From assembly GCF_014205055.1 (NCBI RefSeq), contig NZ_JACHMS010000001.1, forward strand, positions 7,840,501 to 7,904,500: a stretch of 64,000 bases of DNA, in the 5' to 3' direction. This document shows positions 51,101 to 58,341 of the stretch, piece after piece (within the stretch, counting starts at the first letter, position 1; each line of letters opens with the position of its first letter). The position numbers and the translations under genes are program-made. Origin of the DNA: Streptomyces luteogriseus (GTDB lineage Bacteria > Actinomycetota > Actinomycetes > Streptomycetales > Streptomycetaceae). Under the pieces are notes generated by a model, which was given only the letters and a program-made list of their open reading frames with translations, was not told where the DNA came from and ran no database searches.

Positions 51101-52380
51101 CGCTCACCGGTCTCCTGGTGGCGCTGGGCCAAATCTCCGGCGAGCGCGGCGAGACAGGCCACGTGCGGGAGTGATCCGGGTGGAAGCAGGGCGACGGCCT
51201 GCCGGTGTGCGGTGGTGCCCTGGTCGCGGGCCGTCGGATCGTGGACTCGACCGTGGTAGCTCCAAAGCGCACAGCCGAGTGCTGCCAGGACGTCTCCCCG
51301 GCGGGGATGCGACACGTCGGTGGATCGTGCCGCGTCTTCCAGACGGTGCAGGGCACGCCACAGCGCGTCGACCTCGCCGGTCCGCCAGTATTCGGTCAGC
51401 AGGATCATGCCTCCGACCGCGCGGTCCCACACCGGGTCATCTGTGCGCATGTCCTCGGGCAGCTCGCCGGCGTCCTCGTCGTCCGTGGACACGCGCACCA
51501 CGTCGTCGAGAAGCTGTGCCAGCCGGGGGAGATCGGCCGGATGGCCGGCCGTGACGGTCGCATCGACGAAGGCAAGGGTGCGGCGCAGAAGGTCGATCGC
51601 GCGGCGCAGGTCGGCGGGCGTGCCGCCGGCCAGCGCCAGCAGCATCCGCTCCGTCTCCACCGCGAGGATCCGCGGTCCCGCCTCGTCGGTGAACACTTCA
51701 ACGGCCTGGCGTAAGGCGGTTCTTGCCTGCGCGTGGTGGTCGTCCGGGTCGCCTCCGGTCTGTTCCGTGTGTGCCCGCGCCAGGTTGTTCATCGTGATGG
51801 CCCACAGGACGGGCTGGGACGCCTTCGACAGCCGGGAGACAGCCTTGCGGAACGCGTCGAGCGCATCCTCAGCGTTCTGACCACGGTCCCCCGTACGGTC
51901 GTCGAGCAGGGCCTCGCCGAGGAGCCCGTGCAGCGAGCCCCAGGTCCTCGGGGTTTCCTCCGGGCCGGCCAGTTCCAGGGCGCGTCGGATCAGCCCGATC
52001 CGCTGCTCCGGCCCGAGACCGCCGGCCGTCGACGGCTCGGTCAGGGGAGCGACGGCGGCCCGCAGTTCCGGAGACAGATCTTCGCCGACCATGTCGGCGA
52101 TGGCGCCGTCGACACCGATCTGCCGTGCCAGCACGAGAAGGTCGCGGAACTGCTCGTACTGGCGCACGCTGGTGAGATTTCCGGCCTCCCGTAACTGCTC
52201 GATCACGAGATCGAACAGCTCTGTGCACATGTCGCTCAGCAATGCGGGGTGGGCGTCGATCGTACGCCGGACGTCGGCCCAGTTCTGGGTGAACACCAAC
52301 GCGCGCACCGCTTCGACCAGCCCGTTCCGGGCCGCTGCGGCTGACGTCCGGTTTCCTGCGGCGTTGCGCGGAATGGGCAT
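48139..52380 (-). CDS. CHAT domain protease with TPR-like repeats, CHAT2 (1413 aa)
   Basis: A 1413-residue protein. Helical TPR-like repeats span most of residues 80-1000 (DLDEAVQYSREALALSPATV; DLDECVELVQQAVDLCPPGT; DLDEAIAQWREAYDISSTDT). The CHAT domain at the C-terminus has catalytic His in ILHFACHGFADVAEP (about 1247) and catalytic Cys in LAVLSACETAVPGTELPDEV (about 1290), then LLQAGVAGVVGSLWSVSDTS. The ends of both CHAT proteins are alike (SPSYWAAFVYVGE here, SDWGAFTYTGHVGTGP in CHAT1), the usual short tail after the protease fold. It is the first gene of the unit, read toward CHAT1. The ATG at 52380 is taken as start; an internal start cannot be excluded. Confidence 0.85.
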   Translation of the reverse strand: MPIPRNAAGNRTSAAAARNGLVEAVRALVFTQNWADVRRTIDAHPALLSDMCTELFDLVIEQLREAGNLTSVRQYEQFRDLLVLARQIGVDGAIADMVGEDLSPELRAAVAPLTEPSTAGGLGPEQRIGLIRRALELAGPEETPRTWGSLHGLLGEALLDDRTGDRGQNAEDALDAFRKAVSRLSKASQPVLWAITMNNLARAHTEQTGGDPDDHHAQARTALRQAVEVFTDEAGPRILAVETERMLLALAGGTPADLRRAIDLLRRTLAFVDATVTAGHPADLPRLAQLLDDVVRVSTDDEDAGELPEDMRTDDPVWDRAVGGMILLTEYWRTGEVDALWRALHRLEDAARSTDVSHPRRGDVLAALGCALWSYHGRVHDPTARDQGTTAHRQAVALLPPGSLPHVACLAALAGDLAQRHQETGERGDLDEAIDLMGQAASSLPDAPQGAALLRQLGDCRLARHSAYGDPADLDTGLDALRAAEALIPPDAAGRFRVLTSLSAALVVRYGRRGDLADLEEALAHGREALGLASDRSRARVVLLRELGRNLTSRYERTRRPADLDEAVQYSREALALSPATVPDRADLLLHLGLALNLRHDLRQQSDDLDECVELVQQAVDLCPPGTAFRDVTLNVLSGVLRDRYFRTGDMADLAQSIDLSYEALRLAPPGTLRWPHLVNLGVALRQRYARSGELSDLDEAIAQWREAYDISSTDTAGLPSERLSVLIGLSVALLDRHRHTRDGRHLQEAVDRVREAWALASSSTGADGNIANCLATTLLNRYWQDGDPHDLDEAELVLRRAADADQSSVHGQMFLPSTLARVLGHRYDNAVAGGEPADPDEARSLFRRAVTAGLAANPELARVDSQVWGEWAARRNSWREAAEAYGYGLQAMERLFRAQLTRTTKELRLRDVQGLAVAAAYALAKSGDAVSAAVALERGRALILSEGLERSRARLEQLAAIGRADLIERFRRSSTALAALEHRALAQANRPDMVLPPSATAPEADLTDALRTARTQLDAADIRQVPAFEQFLDPPGFDDVRAAATTPLVYLAAAEQGGYALVVAEDRVEVCWLPSLTAVSLRARVETYLRAYRARASDPVAWVGALDATTHWLWDVVMEPVVTALAPAGRAALVPAGLLGLLPLHAAWREDVTAPSGRRYALDDLLLTYTPNARARVAAAEQARAAADDGLLAVDDPRPVAAGPLPAAGREVQEALKHFTRARRLDGERATLRAVEDALGDHPILHFACHGFADVAEPLASGLMLAHDQSLTLRDLLRHGSLSARLAVLSACETAVPGTELPDEVVNLPTGLLQAGVAGVVGSLWSVSDTSTMALMARFYELWRSDGLDPPEALRRAQQWVRDAPNGAKRDRYPDVEELSGNHVPTKARRPWERLRAHRSPSYWAAFVYVGE

Positions 52381-52986
52381 TTGCTCAGCGTACTTCTCCG
52401 GGTTGAGGCCGGGCAGGGGGTAGATCCTTTCCCGGACGGCTCAAGGCCCACCTTCCCGCGGCGCCGGGAGAAGGACGGAGAGCTGTGGAGAGTCAAGGCC
52501 GAGGTGAGCCCGTGCCTCGACAGCGCGGCTCCAGGGGCGGGTCAGCGCGGGGCTTCCGTGGGTTTCCATCCCCGGACAGTGAGCATGTCGGCTGACGGCC
52601 CGGCGCACTCGTCAGAGTCCATGGCCGGACCTCTTCACGCGAGGGGGGCGGAAGCCTAGAAGGCGCATATGCCCACTCCCGCTACCGTGAGTGACCATCC
52701 TGGGCGGCCTGTCGTGAAGGCCGCGATCGCTCGGCGGGCACATCCTCGTTCTCAGCCCGGTGACGTAACCGGCGCCCACCACCTGGGCGTTCTTCCACAC
52801 ATACGGTCCGGCCGCGGCATTGGTCCGGGCGGTGCCGGTTGCGGGCGACACGGTGCCGCCCGCAGCAGGCCGGTGGCCGTCCGGCGGAGTCGCTGCACGA
52901 GGCGCATCCGGGTCGTCGGTGTCGTCACCTTGCCTGTCGGCAGACCGGCGATGAACGAGACGAGCCGGTCGGAGACGACTCTGCCG
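52381..52986. other. Intergenic region upstream of CHAT2
   Basis: About 600 bases holding the promoter region for the CHAT unit. No open frame here shows convincing coding character. No operator palindrome was noticed. Confidence 0.35.
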
Positions 52987-53170
52987 TCAGGTCGAGTAGT
53001 GCCAGTAGCAGCCGAGGAAGTCCGGGCCCGAGTCGTCGAGGAACCAGTGGCGGGTCCGGCTGTCTCCGGCGTCGCTGCGTGCCTTGACCATGCTGGAGGT
53101 GGCCGCCGTACCGGCCGGCACCGAGCGCGTGCGCAGCTTCTGGACGAAGTCGTCGTAGGCGGTAGGTCGT
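52987..53170 (-). pseudogene. Short degenerate protein-like remnant
   Basis: A minus-strand frame ending at 52987 reads TAYDDFVQKLRTRSVPAGTA and RHWFLDDSGPDFLGCYWHYS, which looks protein-like. The sequence before it loses that character and has no start. The family is not recognised. It lies next to another 5'-truncated gene, consistent with a decayed stretch. Confidence 0.3.
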
Positions 53171-53396
53171 GGGTGCCGAGGTCGACCACCACGACTCGGG
53201 GCGACAGGTGCCGGGGTAGCCATGCGGGAGTTGGTGGTCCGCTTGACCTGGTCCCAGGCGCGGGTGCGGGAGGTTGGAGTGGTTCCAGACGTCCAGCGCC
53301 TTGCCGCTTCCCCGGCTCGATGCACGCGTGTCCCTTTCGCTGAGGCCAAGGGCGTCACGGATCCCGTCGCCACGTCAGCGGCAAGGGATCCGCCGG

Positions 53397-54263
53397 TCAC
53401 TGCGCGGTGAAGGTCCACAGCAGGTTGGTGCTGGAGCCGTAGGTCCACTGCTTGGTGACGCTTCCCGAGCCGACGTCGCCGCCGCCGTCGAGGACCAGGC
53501 CGGTGGTGCGGTTCGCGAGTGAATAGCGGTCACCGCCCCGGTGGGTGATGGTCCACTGCTGGTTCGTGCCGCCGTTCCAGGGGGCCTGGCGGGCCGGAGA
53601 GCCGTCGTCGGTGGCGCCCCAGCCGTCGGCGACCATGCCGTTCGTGCGGTTGACCAGCCGGTAGTAGCCGCCTCCGACCGCCTCCGCCTGCCACTGCAGG
53701 TTGGGACTGCCGTCCCAGGTCCACTGCTTGAGGCTGGACCCGGAGGCCACGTCGCCGCCGCTGTCGAGGGCGAGTCCGTTGGTGGCGTTGGTGATCCGGA
53801 AGTACGTCGCCGGGTTGAACCGGACCCTCAGCGAGGTGATCTGGTCGTTGTTGCCGGTGTTCCTGAGGTCGGGAGTGTCGGCGTCGAAGGTCCAGGAGGT
53901 GCCGGTGAAGTTGTCGCCGGAGTAGCCGATCACCTGGTATCCGGGGGCCGGCCGCAGGGAGGAGAGGGTACGCGGGCCCAGTCCGGCCGTGGCCAGGTCG
54001 GCCGCGGTGTGGTCGCCGACGGTGAACGCGGCGGCCTTGCCGGTGTAGTCGACGTCCGCGAAGGCGATGGCGCCGGTGAGCGGCCGCAGGCCTGGGATCG
54101 TGCCGGAGAAGGCGAGCTTGAGGACGTAGGCGCCCGCGCTGTACGGCGCCGACGACGGCAGGGTGATGGTGAGGCCGGAGGAGTCCTGGGTCGGCGTGGG
54201 CAGGTCGATGTAGGTGCCCGCAGTCGAATGACCCGTTTTCTGTTCCTCTGGTAGGTAACGCGA
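53397..54263 (-). pseudogene. 3' remnant of a secreted glycan-active protein with crystallin-like and ricin B-type domains
   Basis: The frame is open from 54263 to the stop at 53397 but lacks a start or signal peptide. It begins within TAGTYIDLPTPTQDSSGLTI and LPSSAPYSAGAYVLKLAFSG. A beta/gamma-crystallin-like motif (VIGYSGDNFTGTSWTFDAD, about 53960-53850) follows, then a ricin-type beta-trefoil of about 140 residues with three repeats (ATNGLALDSGGDVASGSSLK, QWTWDG, RTTGLVLDGGGDVGSGSVTK). Such C-termini occur in secreted Streptomyces glycoside hydrolases, where the trefoil binds polysaccharide. The catalytic part is absent, and the truncation point near 54263 may mark a recombination joint. 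Confidence 0.7.
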
Positions 54264-54550
54264 CTAGCCAGACATCGCATGTCTCACAGGTACTTCATGA
54301 CTGGTTCGCGTTATTGAAAACGCTGAGCGACCGGATGTGTGCCCGGCGCCGAATGGCCTCGCCGGCGTGCGAGTGATGTGTGAGCTCGGCTTTCCCGGGA
54401 CTTCGTCCGGAGAGGTGGACGCGTCACACCGACGGTGCCCTTGAAGACATCCAGCCAATGTTGTGCGGCAGGCCGCGGACGACCGACGGGGTGCGCGACG
54501 CGAACCTCGGCAGCGTCCGCAGTTCAGCGGAGGGAAGCCCGTCCTTCGTA

Positions 54551-54745
54551 TCAGCCGTGGCCTGGCGCGATCACCGCATCGTCCAGGGTCCGCAGGGCCC
54601 GCCCGCGCACCTGCCCGGCACTCGACCCCTTGACGTCGAAGCGCCGGAGGTCGCCGCCCGACACGCTCACAGGCATCCCAGTATCATCATCGTCACGCTC
54701 GACATGCGGACTCCGGAACAGGTCGTACGAAACGTGGAACTCCAT
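54551..54745 (-). CDS. Possible small hypothetical protein (64 aa)
   Basis: A 64-residue minus-strand frame starting MEFHVSYDLFRSPHVERDDD and ending GRALRTLDDAVIAPGHG. It has plausible composition but a weak ribosome-binding site and no recognised family. It lies upstream of, and divergent from, the FadR-type gene. It could equally be chance. Confidence 0.2.
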   Translation of the reverse strand: MEFHVSYDLFRSPHVERDDDDTGMPVSVSGGDLRRFDVKGSSAGQVRGRALRTLDDAVIAPGHG

Positions 54746-54843
54746 GGTCAGCACATCCCCGCCGGTCTCTGGGGCGGCCTGCGACCCCATCGGCCGATGA
54801 GGTGGGACGTGCCCGCGGAGCACGGTCGGGGGAGGGGGCCGCG

Positions 54844-55566
54844 TTGTCTCTGACGGACAAGGCCATCGAGCAGATCCGTGAGCTGATCCGGACCGGTGCC
54901 CTCCCGCCGGGCTCCAAGCTTCCGCCGGAGCCGGACCTGGCCGCTCAGCTCGGGCTCTCCCGCAACCTCGCCCGCGAAGCGGTCAAGGCGCTGTCCGTGG
55001 CGCGTGTCCTGGAGGTCCGGCGGGGCGACGGAACGTATGTCACCAGCCTCCAGCCGAGCCTGCTCCTGGCGGGGGTCGGCGGTGCGGTGGAGCTGATGCA
55101 GAGCGACTCGGTCGCCCTGCGGGATCTCATGGAGGTACGGCGGCTTCTCGAGCCGGTCGCCACGGCCCTTGCCGCCACTCGGATCTCCGAGGTCCAACTG
55201 GCCGACGTGAAGCGGCACCTGGACGCCATGCGCGAGGCCCGCGACAACGTGGAACAGCTGAACGCGCACGACTCCGCCTTCCACCGCGCAGTCGTCGCCG
55301 CCACGGGCAACGAGACCCTCCTCACCCTCCTGGAAGGCATCTCCGGCCGCACACTGCGCGCCCGCATCTGGCGCGGACTGGTCGACGACAAGGCCGCGGC
55401 CCGGACCCTCGCCGAGCACGAGGCGATCTTCAACGCGCTGTCCACCCGTGACGCCGTCCTCAGCCAGGCCGCCGCGCTGCTGCATGTGAACAACACCGAG
55501 CGGTGGCTGAGGGAGCACCTGCGCTCCGGCGAACCCGTCCCCTTCGGGATCCCAGCGCGAGAGTGA
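54844..55566 (+). CDS. FadR/GntR family transcriptional regulator
   Basis: A 240-residue GntR regulator. The winged helix reads KAIEQIRELIRTGALPPGSK, LPPEPDLAAQLGLSRNLARE and AVKALSVARVLEVRRGDGTY. The FCD ligand-binding domain has LRDLMEVRRLLEPVATALAA, the metal-type residues in AHDSAFHRAVVAATGNETLL, and AEHEAIFNALSTRD. FadR-type repressors usually sense acyl or organic-acid ligands. GGGGGAGGG precedes the TTG at 54844. An acyl-CoA dehydrogenase gene converges on it, a possible target, though each has its own hairpin terminator. Confidence 0.85.
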   Translation: MSLTDKAIEQIRELIRTGALPPGSKLPPEPDLAAQLGLSRNLAREAVKALSVARVLEVRRGDGTYVTSLQPSLLLAGVGGAVELMQSDSVALRDLMEVRRLLEPVATALAATRISEVQLADVKRHLDAMREARDNVEQLNAHDSAFHRAVVAATGNETLLTLLEGISGRTLRARIWRGLVDDKAAARTLAEHEAIFNALSTRDAVLSQAAALLHVNNTERWLREHLRSGEPVPFGIPARE

Positions 55567-55596
55567 CGGGCGGGCGCCCACCTGACCTGCGGCAGG

Positions 55597-55628
55597 CGCC
55601 GGTGCCGGACTTCGGCCTGGCACCGGCG
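55597..55628 (+). terminator. Hairpin downstream of the FadR-type gene
   Basis: CGCCGGTGCC (55597-55606) pairs perfectly with GGCACCGGCG (55619-55628) over a 12-base loop. It begins 31 bases after the stop of the regulator gene. The stem could also work in reverse. Confidence 0.65.
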
Positions 55629-55734
55629 GAGGATTCCACCCGATGGACACCGACGACTAGCGGCTGATGCGTCCGGCCGAGTCGCCACGGTCCTGGATCC
55701 TCTGGGCGCGTTGATGCACCGCCCGGCCTCCGAC

Positions 55735-55765
55735 CGGTGGCCGGGCCGGCGACGCCCGGCCACCG
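55735..55765 (-). terminator. Hairpin downstream of the acyl-CoA dehydrogenase gene
   Basis: CGGTGGCCGGGC (55735-55746) pairs perfectly with GCCCGGCCACCG (55754-55765) over a seven-base loop. It lies 18 bases past the stop of the minus-strand acyl-CoA dehydrogenase gene, as expected for an intrinsic terminator. Confidence 0.75.
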
Positions 55766-55783
55766 ATGAGGGACGTGGCTCGG

Positions 55784-57508
55784 CTACTGGGCCATCTCGT
55801 ATGTGCCGGACAGCGCCTCGACCCGCTGCCATACGCGCTGTGTGCGCGCCTCGTCGACGACCGGGCGCCGGAGCGAGGCCAGTGCCCACTCCTGCTGCCG
55901 TTCGGTCGCCGAGTCCTTGCCGTGCAGTTCGACGGCGTGCCCGGAGAAGTCCCGTACGAGGACGGCGAAGAGTTCGTCGAGTACGTCCTCGTCGAGTCCG
56001 GTCAGGCCGGCCTGCTCGAGGACGAGCTGCCCGTGCACGACGAGCGCGAAGAGCTGGCCGATCGACAGGACGAGGTCGAGGTCGCGGCTCTGCTCCGCGT
56101 CGGGGGCGGCCGTGGTGACGAACTCGCAGAGCGCGTCGGCCTGTTCGCGCAAGCGAGCGACGTTGGGCAGATGCGCGTACGCCTCGAAGGCCGGGCGCCA
56201 GTCGTGGAAGCGCACCGAGCCCAGACCCCGGGCCGGTCCCTGCCGGAACAGGAAGTCGTCGTCGGCCGCGTCGAGACGCGTCGGCACACTCGGGTACTCG
56301 GCCGGGTCGAGGAGATGGTTGCGCATGAACTTCAAGATCAGCGCCAGGTTGACGTGGACCGTGCCCTCCAGCTTCGGCAGGCCGCGGATCTCCACGGCCG
56401 CCTGGCTGAAGTAGTTGTCCTTCTCGAAGCCCTTGGCGGCGATCACGTCCCACATCAGGTCGATGACCTTCTCGCCCTCGGTGGTCACCTTCATCTTCGT
56501 CATCGGGTTGAAGAGCAGGTAGCGCCGGTCGTCCGGGCCGGCGGAGCGGAAGTAGTCGACGGCGCGGTCGCTGAACAGCTTCATGCCGACGAGCCTGACG
56601 TAGGCGTCGGTCAGCTCGCGCCGCACGTGCGGGAAGGCGGTGACGGGGCGGCCGTAGAGGACGCGGTTGCCGGCGTGGGTGACGGCCTCGTACATCGCGT
56701 GCTCACAGATGCCGATCGACGCGGTGCAGAGGTTGAACTTGCCCACGTTGACCGTGTTGAGAGCGGCGTCGAAGGCGGCGCGGCCGGTGTGCAGGACGTC
56801 ATCGGACGTTACCGGATAGTCCTCCAGGCGGAACTCGCTGACGAACTTGGAGGAGTCGACGACGTTCTTGACCAGGTGGTAGGCCGGATGACGGCTGTCG
56901 GCGGCGAAGAACACATAGCCGTCGGGGCCCTCGACGTCGGTGCGCCGGCCGAAGACGGAGACGAGTCCGGCCACGTTGCCGTTGCCGATGTAGTACTTGG
57001 AGCCGGTGGCGCGGAAGCCGCCGTCGCCGTGGGGCTCGAGCAGCATGTCGGTGGAGTAGATGTCGGCGCCGTGGGCCTTCTCGGACAGGCCGAACGCGAA
57101 CACCTCTCCCTGGGCGAGGAGTTCCGCGGCGCGGGCGCGGGCGGCGGCGTTGTCGCTCTGCCAGACCGGGCCGAGGCCGAGGATGGTGACCTGCCAGGCG
57201 TACCAGTAGTCCAGGCCGTAGAAGCCGAGGATCTCGTTGAGCGCGGCGATACGGGCAGTGTCCCACCGCTTGTCCGGCTGCCCTTCCCCCGCACTGGACG
57301 ACGGCGTCAGGAAGGTCGCGAACAGGTTCTCCTTCGCGGCGAAGGCGAGGAAGTCACCGAGCCATGCGCGGGTCCGGTAGTCCTCGATCAGCTGCCGCTT
57401 CCCGCGCTCCTCGAACCAGTCGATGGTGGCACGCAGCAGACGGCGTGTCTCGGGGTCGAAATGCGCGGGGTCGTATGTGCGCGGGTTGAAGAGCAGGTGG
57501 TCAGCCAT
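55784..57508 (-). CDS. Acyl-CoA dehydrogenase/oxidase family protein
   Basis: A 574-residue flavoprotein of the acyl-CoA dehydrogenase superfamily. It has AFGLSEKAHGADIYSTDMLL and GFRATGSKYYIGNGNVAGLV (flavin- and substrate-binding strands), a central helical bundle (CTASIGICEHAMYEAVTHAG, PVTAFPHVRRELTDAYVRLV) and MWDVIAAKGFEKDNYFSQAA toward the C-terminal extension. The length (well over 400) matches the acyl-CoA oxidase-like branch rather than short-chain dehydrogenases. The substrate is unknown. GAAAGGGG precedes the ATG at 57508. It sits 110 bases downstream of the PadR gene and is probably regulated by it. Confidence 0.82.
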   Translation of the reverse strand: MADHLLFNPRTYDPAHFDPETRRLLRATIDWFEERGKRQLIEDYRTRAWLGDFLAFAAKENLFATFLTPSSSAGEGQPDKRWDTARIAALNEILGFYGLDYWYAWQVTILGLGPVWQSDNAAARARAAELLAQGEVFAFGLSEKAHGADIYSTDMLLEPHGDGGFRATGSKYYIGNGNVAGLVSVFGRRTDVEGPDGYVFFAADSRHPAYHLVKNVVDSSKFVSEFRLEDYPVTSDDVLHTGRAAFDAALNTVNVGKFNLCTASIGICEHAMYEAVTHAGNRVLYGRPVTAFPHVRRELTDAYVRLVGMKLFSDRAVDYFRSAGPDDRRYLLFNPMTKMKVTTEGEKVIDLMWDVIAAKGFEKDNYFSQAAVEIRGLPKLEGTVHVNLALILKFMRNHLLDPAEYPSVPTRLDAADDDFLFRQGPARGLGSVRFHDWRPAFEAYAHLPNVARLREQADALCEFVTTAAPDAEQSRDLDLVLSIGQLFALVVHGQLVLEQAGLTGLDEDVLDELFAVLVRDFSGHAVELHGKDSATERQQEWALASLRRPVVDEARTQRVWQRVEALSGTYEMAQ

Positions 57509-57618
57509 GGTGAGGACCCCTTTCGGCAGGTGGGCGGAGGGAAGGAACGGGGGGTGGGGCGGGAGGTGAGCCTGTGAGCCGGAGAGGAGGAGCAGTCGCG
57601 GCCGGTGCGGTGGCGCGG

Positions 57619-58191
57619 TCAGTGATCCGGGCCGAACCGGGCCAGCGTGGCGAGCACGTCGTCCAGCCAGCCGATCATCATCCGCTCGTACGCGATGCCG
57701 CCGCGCAGGACGACGTGCTGGAGCTCCCGCTCCGCGTCCAGCGGCGTATCCGGAGCGGTCGCGCCCGCATCGGGCCCCGTGAAGTCCCGCTCCTCGCCCG
57801 CGAGATAGTGCGCGAGCCGGTCCCGGTGCGTCTGCCGGTGCCGCTCCACCTCGCGGATCAGGGCGGCAGGGTCGTCGAAGGCGGCACCGCGGATCTTCAC
57901 CGCCAGGTCGTGGCGGACGCTCTCCGGCTCGATCGGATCGTGCAACCACGAGGACAGTGCGGCCCGGCCGAGGTCGGCGACGGAGTACTCCCTCTTGTCC
58001 GGCCGTCTTTGCTGCGGGACCTCCCGGGCTTCGACCCAGCCGTCGTTCTCCATGCGCTTCAGTACGCGATAGATCTGTTGGTGGGTCGCGGTCCAGAAGT
58101 AGCCGATGGACCGTTCGAAACGCCGGGCCAGCTCATAGCCGGATCCCGGCTTCTCCAGGAGCGACACCAGGATCGCGTGCTCGAGCGCCAT
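57619..58191 (-). CDS. PadR family transcriptional regulator
   Basis: A 190-residue PadR-type winged-helix protein. The N-terminal domain (ALEHAILVSLLEKPGSGYEL, ARRFERSIGYFWTATHQQIY, RVLKRMENDGWVEAREVPQQ) and the C-terminal dimerisation helices (HDLAVKIRGAAFDDPAALIR) are complete. PadR proteins repress neighbouring genes until a phenolic or lipophilic ligand binds. The ATG at 58191 matches the family start, while a TTG at 58227 with GGAGGGGG upstream is an alternative. The palindrome at 58204-58225 overlaps this start region, so autoregulation is likely. The acyl-CoA dehydrogenase follows it. Confidence 0.85.
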   Translation of the reverse strand: MALEHAILVSLLEKPGSGYELARRFERSIGYFWTATHQQIYRVLKRMENDGWVEAREVPQQRRPDKREYSVADLGRAALSSWLHDPIEPESVRHDLAVKIRGAAFDDPAALIREVERHRQTHRDRLAHYLAGEERDFTGPDAGATAPDTPLDAERELQHVVLRGGIAYERMMIGWLDDVLATLARFGPDH

Positions 58192-58203
58192 GCCGACGAT
58201 CGT

Positions 58204-58225
58204 GCTATGCAACTCGTTGCATAGC
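58204..58225. promoter_or_regulatory. Perfect 22-bp palindrome, candidate PadR operator
   Basis: GCTATGCAAC (58204-58213) and GTTGCATAGC (58216-58225) are exact reverse complements separated by the two bases TC. The A/T-rich half-site ATGCAA is typical of PadR operators. It lies within 35 bases of the PadR start, where binding would block transcription of the PadR/acyl-CoA dehydrogenase unit. Confidence 0.8.
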
Positions 58226-58341
58226 AAGTCCCACCCCCTCCGATGCGACGCGGCTCACGCCCGCACGTGCTCGACGTCAGCGCCCGCACGTCTTCGACGT
58301 CAGCACCCGCACCATGGACTCCGCCTGTGCGACGACCTGAT

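Noticed and set aside
52669..53343. Plus-strand frame of 224 codons
   Set aside because: The translation is Arg/Gly-rich without domains and overlaps remnants on the other strand. It has no usable ribosome-binding site.
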